DNA from: Allofournierella massiliensis
GTDB taxonomy: Bacteria > Bacillota > Clostridia > Oscillospirales > Ruminococcaceae
Length of the DNA: 37,216 nucleotides
Direction of reading: 5' to 3'
Assembly: GCF_004345265.1 (NCBI RefSeq)
Contig: NZ_SLUM01000032.1
Location: 1 to 37,216, forward strand
Part shown: piece by piece, positions 32,021 to 37,216 of the stretch
How positions within the stretch are numbered: position 1 is the first letter of the stretch
Layout: each line of letters opens with the position of its first letter
Notes under the pieces: model-generated
The model's database searches: none
Told to the model about the DNA's origin: nothing
The model's input: the letters and a program-made list of their open reading frames with translations, nothing else
Position numbers and translations under genes: made by a program

Positions 32021-33826
32021 TTGGCAAGAGATAATATCCGTAATTTCTGCATCATTGCCCACATCGATCATGGCAAGAGCACCCTGGCCGACCGCATTCT
32101 GGAAAAGACCCACAGCGTGGACGAGCGCCAGATGGAAGATCAGCTGCTGGACAACATGGATCTGGAGCGGGAGCGCGGTATTACCATTAAGGCCCGCGCT
32201 GTAACCCTGAATTACAAGGCCCGCGACGGCAAGGATTATGAATTCAACCTGATCGACACCCCGGGTCATGTGGACTTCGGCTATGAGGTAAGCCGCAGCC
32301 TGGCCGCCTGCGAGGGCGCAATTCTGGTGGTGGACTCCAGCCAGGGCGTGGAGGCTCAGACGCTGGCCAACACCTACATGGCGCTGGAGCACGATCTGGA
32401 GCTGGTGCCGATTCTGAACAAGATCGACCTGCCCAGCGCCGAACCGGATCGGGTGGCTCAGGAAGTGGAGGATGTGATTGGCCTGCCCTGCCTGGATGCG
32501 CCCCGTGTATCGGCCAAGATGGGGATCGGCATTGAGGATACGCTGGAGCAGGTGATTCAGGACATTCCCGCCCCCAAGGGTGACGAGAACGCCCCGCTGA
32601 AAGCCCTGATCTTCGACAGCGTTTACGACAGCTACAAGGGTGTTATCGTATACATCCGTGTGTTCGACGGTACCGTGAAGGCGGGCGACACCGTGCGCAT
32701 GATGGCCACCGGTGCGGAGTTCACTCTGGTGGAGGTGGGCCGGATGGGTGCCACCAGCCTGACCCCCTGCGACAAGCTGCAGGCAGGCGAGGTAGGTTAT
32801 CTGACTGCCAGCATCAAAACCGTGCAGGATACCCGTGTGGGCGATACCGTGACCCTGGTATCCAACCCGACGCCCGAACCCCTGCCCGGCTACCGCAAGG
32901 TCACCCCCATGGTATTCTGCGGCATCTATCCGGTGGATGGCTCCCAGTATCCCGATCTGAAGGACGCGCTGGAAAAGCTGCAGCTGAACGATGCTTCCCT
33001 GAGCTTTGAGCCCGAGACCAGTGTGGCGCTGGGCTTTGGTTTCCGCTGCGGTTTCCTGGGCCTTCTTCATCTGGACATCATCACCCAGCGTCTGGAGCGG
33101 GAGTTCGATCTGGATCTGATTACCACCGCGCCCAGCGTAGAATACCGCATCACCATGACCGACGGCGAGGTGAAGGTGATTGAAAACCCCTCCGATTACC
33201 CGGATCCGGGCCGGATTGCCAAGCAGGAGGAGCCGGTTGTGGACGCGCACATCTACACCCCCAGCGAGTATGTGGGCAGCCTGATGGATCTGTGTCAGGA
33301 TCGGCGCGGCACCATGATCGACATGAAGTATCTGGACGCCACCCGCGTGGATCTGCACTACGAGCTGCCTCTGGGCGAGATTGTGTACGATTTCTTCGAC
33401 GCCATCAAGAGCCGCAGCCGCGGTTATGCCAGCTACGATTACGAGATGAAGGGCTTTAAGGAGTCCAAGCTGGTGAAACTGGACATGCTGCTCAACGGTG
33501 ACATGGTGGACGCCCTGTCCATGATCGTACATGCGGACAAGGCCTATGCCAAGGGCCGTCGTCTGGCCGAGCGGCTCAAAGAAAACATTCCCCGCCAGAT
33601 GTTCGAGATTCCCATTCAGGCAGCCATTGGCGGAAAAGTCATTGCACGCGAGACTGTGAAGGCCATGCGCAAGGACGTGCTGGCCAAGTGCTACGGCGGC
33701 GATATTACCCGTAAGAAAAAGCTGCTGGAAAAGCAAAAGGAAGGCAAAAAGAAGATGCGTCAGCTCGGCAGCGTGGAGTTGCCCAGCGAAGCCTTCACCG
33801 CCGTTCTCAAACTCGACGAAGATTGA
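32021..33826 (+). CDS. lepA: Elongation factor 4 (LepA), ribosome back-translocase GTPase
   Basis: The 601-aa protein has the G1 motif AHIDHGKST (13-21), the G3 DTPGHVDF and the G4 NKID. Its LepA-specific C-terminal domain includes [20 protein letters not shown] and [20 protein letters not shown]. Its start is TTG, with AGGAGG about 7 nt upstream. The length is that of the family. LepA is a translational GTPase that helps initiation and ribosome remodelling under stress. An 86-bp tandem repeat block begins 7 bp past its stop codon. Confidence 0.98.
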   Translation: MARDNIRNFCIIAHIDHGKSTLADRILEKTHSVDERQMEDQLLDNMDLERERGITIKARAVTLNYKARDGKDYEFNLIDTPGHVDFGYEVSRSLAACEGAILVVDSSQGVEAQTLANTYMALEHDLELVPILNKIDLPSAEPDRVAQEVEDVIGLPCLDAPRVSAKMGIGIEDTLEQVIQDIPAPKGDENAPLKALIFDSVYDSYKGVIVYIRVFDGTVKAGDTVRMMATGAEFTLVEVGRMGATSLTPCDKLQAGEVGYLTASIKTVQDTRVGDTVTLVSNPTPEPLPGYRKVTPMVFCGIYPVDGSQYPDLKDALEKLQLNDASLSFEPETSVALGFGFRCGFLGLLHLDIITQRLEREFDLDLITTAPSVEYRITMTDGEVKVIENPSDYPDPGRIAKQEEPVVDAHIYTPSEYVGSLMDLCQDRRGTMIDMKYLDATRVDLHYELPLGEIVYDFFDAIKSRSRGYASYDYEMKGFKESKLVKLDMLLNGDMVDALSMIVHADKAYAKGRRLAERLKENIPRQMFEIPIQAAIGGKVIARETVKAMRKDVLAKCYGGDITRKKKLLEKQKEGKKKMRQLGSVELPSEAFTAVLKLDED

Positions 33827-33832
33827 TTTATC

Positions 33833-34131
33833 GGACTCGACCGGCCATCGGGATGCGATACGCAAACCGTTCCGCACCGGGCTTTTCTCAGCCAAAACAT
33901 CCAACTTCCTTTTTTGGCGAACTCGACCGGGCATCAGGGCACGATACGCAAACTGGTACACACCGGGCTTTCCTCAGTGAAAACCTCCAGCTGCCTTTTT
34001 TGGCGGACTCGACCGGCCATTGGGATGCAATCCACAAGCCAATACACACCGGGCTTTCCTCAGCAAACACCGTCAACTGCCTTTTGCGGACTCGACCGGG
34101 TACCGGAATGCGATACGCAAACCGTTCCGCT
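33833..34131 (+). repeat. 86-bp tandem repeat array after lepA, about 3.5 copies
   Basis: Units begin at 33833, 33919, 34005 and 34088 with GGACTCGACCGG or a near match. They contain GCGATACGCAAAC-like and CACCGGGCTTT-like segments and end TTTTTTGGC. Periods are 86, 86 and 83 bp, and the last copy is partial. An 86-bp period is not a multiple of three, so the repeats are not a conserved protein repeat even though frames are open across them. Confidence 0.85.
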
Positions 34132-34281
34132 TGGTCAATTAAAATCCGTGCCGCTTGCGGCACACCTTACTTCTTCACTTTTCACTCTTCACTATTCCCT
34201 CAAAAATCCCCCGGCGGGCAGGTCTTTTTCCTGCCCGCCGGGCTTTTTTCGTTTTTCGGCGTTCTTTTCGCCATTCTCATA
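34132..34281 (+). terminator. Post-lepA region with hairpins and a strong terminator
   Basis: A small hairpin GTGCCGC / GCGGCAC (34148-34163) is followed by a TTCACTTTTCACTCTTCACT simple repeat. A strong intrinsic terminator comes next, with arms CCCGGCGGGCAGG (34210-34222) and CCTGCCCGCCGGG (34230-34242) followed by CTTTTTTC. No gene is seen. Confidence 0.85.
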
Positions 34282-34310
34282 TTGACATTTATCTATGTAT
34301 CCAGTATGCT
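34282..34310 (+). promoter_or_regulatory. Promoter of the arsenic operon
   Basis: TTGACA (34282-34287) and TATGCT (34305-34310) are 17 nt apart, 36 nt before the arsR ATG. A repeated TCTATGT (34291 and 34327) and a weak CATA/TATG inverted pair follow the -10 and could form the ArsR operator. Confidence 0.75.
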
Positions 34311-34345
34311 CTCATATATACAAATTTCTATGTGAGGTGATTTTC

Positions 34346-34645
34346 ATGGTCGCTGCCGATGTTGCCCTGCTTTGCAAAGCCCTTGGCGATACCAACCGGC
34401 TTCAGATCGTTCAAATGCTTTCCGATGGTGAGAAATGCGGCTGTAAGCTGCTGGAACAGTTCCAGTTTACCCAGCCCACCCTTTCCCATCACATGAAGAT
34501 TCTCTGCGAATGTGGGCTGGTCACCGCCCGCAAGGAGGGCAAATGGTCCCATTACTCGCTGAACCGCGAAACCTTTGAGGCTCTTCAGGCCTTTCTGACC
34601 GAACTGGGCCGAAATTCCGAAACCATGGAGGGCTGCTGTCAATGA
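34346..34645 (+). CDS. arsR: ArsR/SmtB family metalloregulatory repressor
   Basis: The 99-aa winged-helix protein starts at ATG 34346, with GAGGTG upstream. The recognition helix TQPTLSHHMKIL is at 42-53. A cysteine pair CGC (31-33) occupies the position of the arsenite-sensing motif of ArsR proteins. C54 and C97/C98 could also contribute. It overlaps arsP by 4 bp (ATGA). It probably represses the whole operon until trivalent arsenic or antimony binds. Confidence 0.92.
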   Translation: MVAADVALLCKALGDTNRLQIVQMLSDGEKCGCKLLEQFQFTQPTLSHHMKILCECGLVTARKEGKWSHYSLNRETFEALQAFLTELGRNSETMEGCCQ

Positions 34646-35640
34646 TATGGACCTTTCTTCAGGATCAGATTCTGGGCATGAAATGGCTGAACAGCGCCAT
34701 TGGCTCCCTGCTCAGTGCCCTCGGTCTGGACATCTCTTCCCGGCTGGGCGGCAGCCTGCAATTCTTTTTGTACGACGTGATCAAGATCACCATCCTGCTG
34801 TGCGCCCTGATCTTCCTCATTTCCTACATCCAAAGCTATTTTCCCCCGGAGCGCAGCAAAAAGATCATCGGCCGCTTCCACGTTCTTGGGGCCAACTGTA
34901 TCGCCGCTCTTCTGGGCACTGTTACCCCCTTCTGCTCCTGTTCCTCCATCCCCCTGTTCATGGGGTTCACCAGCGCTGGCCTGCCGCTGGGCGTCACCTT
35001 CTCCTTTCTGATCTCCTCCCCTATGGTTGACCTGGGCAGCCTGATTTTGCTTACCGGCATTTTCGGTGCGAAGGTCGCCGTGACCTATGTGGTCGTTGGG
35101 CTGGTCATTGCAGTGGCGGGCGGCAGCCTGATCGAGGCATTGCACATGGAACGCCATGTGGAGGAATTCATCCTCAAAGCAGGCAGCGTGGACATCCAGT
35201 CCCCCACCCTGACCCGCAAAGACCGACTGACCTATGCCAAAGAACAGATGATCGGAACCTTTAAAAAGGTATTCCCCTACATTCTGGTGGGTGTGGGCAT
35301 CGGTGCAATCATCCACAACTGGATTCCCGAATCCTGGGTAGAAACCGTTCTGGGCGGTAGCAATCCCTTCGGTGTGATCCTTGCCGTTCTGGTGGGCGTG
35401 CCCATGTATGCGGATATTTTCGGCACCATCCCGGTGGCGGAAGCGCTTCTGTTCAAAGGGGCGCAGCTGGGCACCATTCTCAGCTTCATGATGGCGGTAA
35501 CTACCCTTTCGCTGCCTTCCATGATCATGCTGCGAAAGGCAGTGAAGCCCCGCCTGTTGGCTCTGTTCGTTGCCATCTGCACCACCGGAATCATTCTGGT
35601 GGGCTACTTTTTCAACGCAATTCAATTCCTTTTCGTTTAA
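34642..35640 (+). CDS. arsP: ArsP-type permease (organoarsenical efflux)
   Basis: The 332-aa protein has about eight to ten membrane helices and the family's signature TPFCSCSSIPLF in an early helix region, with SSPMVDLGS following. ArsP exports trivalent organoarsenicals such as methylarsenite and some relatives. The cysteines in CSCSS are thought to bind the arsenical. Other members of this permease family (DUF318) have unknown substrates, so the arsenic assignment rests partly on its arsR and arsC neighbours. Confidence 0.87.
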   Translation: MIWTFLQDQILGMKWLNSAIGSLLSALGLDISSRLGGSLQFFLYDVIKITILLCALIFLISYIQSYFPPERSKKIIGRFHVLGANCIAALLGTVTPFCSCSSIPLFMGFTSAGLPLGVTFSFLISSPMVDLGSLILLTGIFGAKVAVTYVVVGLVIAVAGGSLIEALHMERHVEEFILKAGSVDIQSPTLTRKDRLTYAKEQMIGTFKKVFPYILVGVGIGAIIHNWIPESWVETVLGGSNPFGVILAVLVGVPMYADIFGTIPVAEALLFKGAQLGTILSFMMAVTTLSLPSMIMLRKAVKPRLLALFVAICTTGIILVGYFFNAIQFLFV

Positions 35641-35658
35641 TTTAAGGAGGATATTACA

Positions 35659-35997
35659 ATGGGTTTGTTTTTCAAGAAGAAATCCGAAGCGCCGAAGTCG
35701 GCTTGCAGCTGCTCCGGCGGCTGCTCCACTCCCGCAGAGAGCGGTGATACCGGCCGTATGGTCAAGGTACTGGGCGGCGGCTGCGCCAAATGCAACCAGC
35801 TGGAAGAAGCCGCCAAGGCTGCCATGATCGAGCTGGGCCTTACCCCTGAGGTGGATCACATCACCGATTTTTCCCAGATCGCCGCTTACGGTGTAATGAC
35901 CACCCCCGCTCTGGTGGTCAACAGCAAAGTGGTGTGCTACGGCCGGGTCCCCGGCAAGGATGAGGTCAAGGACCTGATCCGGAAAGGAATTGAATAA
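35659..35997 (+). CDS. Thioredoxin-like redox protein with CxxC
   Basis: The 112-aa protein has AAGGAGG upstream. A cysteine-rich N-terminal extension (SACSCSGGCS) precedes a small thioredoxin-fold domain of the TM0996/MTH895 type, with CAKC at 42-45 and the cis-proline motif MTTPALVV. Such proteins travel with ArsP/DUF318 permeases and may carry arsenical thiolates or supply electrons to ArsC. It lacks a signal peptide. The start of arsC follows its stop codon by 3 bp. Confidence 0.85.
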   Translation: MGLFFKKKSEAPKSACSCSGGCSTPAESGDTGRMVKVLGGGCAKCNQLEEAAKAAMIELGLTPEVDHITDFSQIAAYGVMTTPALVVNSKVVCYGRVPGKDEVKDLIRKGIE

Positions 35998-36000
35998 GCC

Positions 36001-36426
36001 ATGAAGCAGACGATTCGCGTGGCCTTCGTCTGCGTGCATAACTCCTGCCGCAGCCAGATTGCCGAAGCTCTGGGCAAAGCCCTTGCCGCCGACAGCTTCG
36101 AGAGCTATTCCGCCGGCACCGAAACCAGGCCCCGCATCAATCAGGATGCCGTGCGCCTGATGAAGCAGATCCATGGCATCGACATGGAAGAGACCCAGCG
36201 CAGCAAGCTGCTGGCCGAGCTGCCCCCGGTGGACATCGTGGTGACCATGGGCTGCAATGTGAGCTGCCCCACTCTGCCCTGCCGCCACCGGGAGGACTGG
36301 GGGCTCGAAGATCCCACCGGCCAGCCGGATGAAGTGTTTGAAGCAACCATCCGGGCCATTGAAGAAAAGATTCTGGAGCTTCGCAGCCGTATTCAGAATC
36401 GTTCCATCCCCGGTCTCTTTTCCTGA
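36001..36426 (+). CDS. arsC: Arsenate reductase (low-molecular-weight phosphatase type)
   Basis: The 141-aa protein has the phosphate-binding loop CVHNSCRS with C11 as the nucleophile and R17. TMGCNVSCP gives C85 and C89, C94 follows, and D104 in EDPTG is the likely general acid. It reduces arsenate to arsenite using a cysteine relay and a thioredoxin-like partner. The encoded CxxC protein immediately upstream is a plausible partner. The length is normal. A terminator follows at 36434. Confidence 0.92.
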   Translation: MKQTIRVAFVCVHNSCRSQIAEALGKALAADSFESYSAGTETRPRINQDAVRLMKQIHGIDMEETQRSKLLAELPPVDIVVTMGCNVSCPTLPCRHREDWGLEDPTGQPDEVFEATIRAIEEKILELRSRIQNRSIPGLFS

Positions 36427-36433
36427 TTTTCTC

Positions 36434-36456
36434 AGCTGCCCATATTCCGGGCAGCT
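36434..36456 (+). terminator. Intrinsic terminator after arsC
   Basis: The perfect 8-bp stem AGCTGCCC / GGGCAGCT with a 7-nt loop is followed by TTCTTTTT. It closes the arsenic operon. Confidence 0.88.
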
Positions 36457-36473
36457 TTCTTTTTCCCTGCATC

Positions 36474-36502
36474 TTCCAATTTTCGCCCCTTTATGGTATG
36501 AT
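36474..36502 (+). promoter_or_regulatory. Promoter of the CmpB-like gene
   Basis: TTCCAA (36474-36479) and TATGAT (36497-36502) are 17 nt apart, placing transcription start about 35 nt before the ATG. Confidence 0.6.
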
Positions 36503-36545
36503 TTTTCCAGTCAGCGAATATGAATTCAGGCAGGAGGAGCAGGGT

Positions 36546-37091
36546 ATGGAGAAGCCAAAACGCCGGTTTGCGGAATACTATTTGTATTTTATTCTTTATT
36601 CTATACTGGGATGGCTGTATGAAGTCTTTCTGGAAGTGGTGGTTTACCGCTGGGGCTTCTCCAACCGGGGTGTTTTGCTGGGGCCCTGGTGCGTGGTGTA
36701 CGGCACCGGCGCTTTGTTGCTCATCTTCTGTCTGGGGCCGCTGCAGCGGCGGCCGGTTCGTCTGGGCCGCGTGAATCTGACCCCTGCTCTGGTGTTCGTC
36801 GGCGTGGTGGTACTGACCACCGTACTGGAGCTGATCGCCAGCTACATCATGCAGGCTATCACCGGCGGCTGGCTGTGGGACTACACCAGCTACGCCTTTA
36901 ACTTCCAGGGGCGTATCGCCCTGAACCCCAGCATTCGGTTCGGGCTTGGCGGCATGCTTTTTCTGTATCTGCTCCAGCCTCTGTTCCGCCGCCTGAGCGC
37001 CAAAATGCCGGACCGCGTACTTTTCGCAGTGAGCGGCAGTCTTGCCGCCCTGATGCTGCTGGACACGATATACACCTTTTTTCTGAAATAA
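36546..37091 (+). CDS. Putative ABC transporter permease (CmpB/DUF1113 family)
   Basis: The 181-aa protein starts at ATG 36546, with AGGAGG upstream. It has about five membrane helices and the conserved family pattern GWLYE, SNRGVLLGP, ELIASYIMQ, WDYTSY and NFQGRIALNPS. Family members are common in Firmicutes and are annotated as putative ABC transporter permeases, although no ATPase partner is in view. The function is unproven. Two terminators follow. Confidence 0.85.
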   Translation: MEKPKRRFAEYYLYFILYSILGWLYEVFLEVVVYRWGFSNRGVLLGPWCVVYGTGALLLIFCLGPLQRRPVRLGRVNLTPALVFVGVVVLTTVLELIASYIMQAITGGWLWDYTSYAFNFQGRIALNPSIRFGLGGMLFLYLLQPLFRRLSAKMPDRVLFAVSGSLAALMLLDTIYTFFLK

Positions 37092-37097
37092 GGAAAA

Positions 37098-37123
37098 GGG
37101 CCGCCCGATCATTCGGGCGGCCC
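37098..37123 (+). terminator. Intrinsic terminator after the CmpB-like gene
   Basis: The perfect 11-bp stem GGGCCGCCCGA / TCGGGCGGCCC with a TCAT loop is followed by TTTC. The U-tract is weak. Confidence 0.75.
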
Positions 37124-37136
37124 TTTCAGCCTGTCG

Positions 37137-37164
37137 AAAAAGGTCACCGAAAGGTGGCCTTTTT
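37137..37164 (+). terminator. Second intrinsic terminator, tandem
   Basis: AAAAAGGTCACC / GGTGGCCTTTTT forms a 12-bp stem with one wobble and a GAAA tetraloop. The flanking runs of A and T allow function on both strands, giving a backup to the terminator just upstream. Confidence 0.8.
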
Positions 37165-37188
37165 CTCGTATTGAGGAAAAGAAAGCGG

Positions 37189-37216
37189 TATAATAGTGTG
37201 GGGGGATAAAAATGCT
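37189..37216 (+). promoter_or_regulatory. Promoter -10, SD and possible start of a gene leaving the window
   Basis: TATAAT (37189-37194) is followed by GGGGGGA, then ATG at 37212. This looks like the first codons of a new plus-strand gene, but only 5 bases remain, so no product can be named. No clear -35 is present. Confidence 0.45.

Noticed and set aside
32003-33961. 652-aa ORF antisense to lepA
   Set aside because: LepA on the plus strand is unmistakable, and the antisense product is His/Ala/Gly-rich shadow sequence.
33833-34131. CRISPR array
   Set aside because: Whole 86-bp units are repeated with divergence throughout. There are no short exact repeats separated by unique spacers and no cas genes.
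33823-34335. 170-aa ORF across the repeats after lepA
   Set aside because: It overlaps the lepA stop, has no ribosome binding site, and the 86-bp repeat shifts frame at every copy, so it is not a protein repeat.
34639-36288. 549-aa ORF antisense to the arsenic operon
   Set aside because: Four plus-strand genes with motifs and ribosome binding sites explain the region, and the antisense product looks like codon-bias artefact.

Overview
The window is a junction between an integrative conjugative element (ICE) and core chromosome of a GC-rich Clostridia. The gut Oscillospiraceae/Ruminococcaceae type (Faecalibacterium, Gemmiger or Subdoligranulum-like) is inferred from protein style, the xPKTG anchor and the ICE gene set. 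No ribosomal RNA gene is present to settle the species.

Positions 1 to about 26,590 hold the ICE, with all genes on the minus strand, so transcription runs from high to low coordinates. In transcription order: a 54-aa protein; parA and parB; a 1409-aa thioester and CnaB-repeat surface adhesin with a sortase signal; a 29-aa membrane peptide; a tightly overlapping run of small uncharacterised genes; a 3140-aa protein joining an ArdC-like N terminus, polyvalent-protein regions, an N6-adenine methylase and an SF2 helicase, with tnpV nested inside it in another frame; a DUF3848 protein; a 110-aa protein; a DUF3991/TOPRIM protein; an XRE-HTH/HipA-like kinase fusion; a DpnD/PcfM-like protein; a hairpin cluster that is my oriT candidate; a 37-aa DUF3789-type membrane protein; mobC; a MobP-type relaxase; and a short PcfB-like ORF. 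The coupling protein, mating-pair-formation genes and integrase are not in the window and would lie to the left.

Positions 26,590 to the end are chromosomal: rpsI and rplM (minus strand), then on the plus strand a TtcA-family tRNA thiolase, alanine racemase, a nicotinamidase-like hydrolase, a polytopic membrane protein, lepA, an 86-bp tandem repeat block, an arsenic operon (arsR, arsP, a thioredoxin-like protein, arsC) and a CmpB-type membrane protein.

The most unusual points are: (1) tnpV overprinted on the giant methylase-helicase gene with its own ribosome binding site; (2) a one-ORF XRE/HipA-like kinase with a strong internal Shine-Dalgarno and ATG exactly at the domain junction; (3) a long terminator-like inverted repeat abutting the TOPRIM start codon, sequestering its only SD-like sequence, together with two other intrinsic terminators placed just upstream of ICE genes; and (4) shared promoter, terminator-flank and gene-junction motifs that suggest element-wide regulation.
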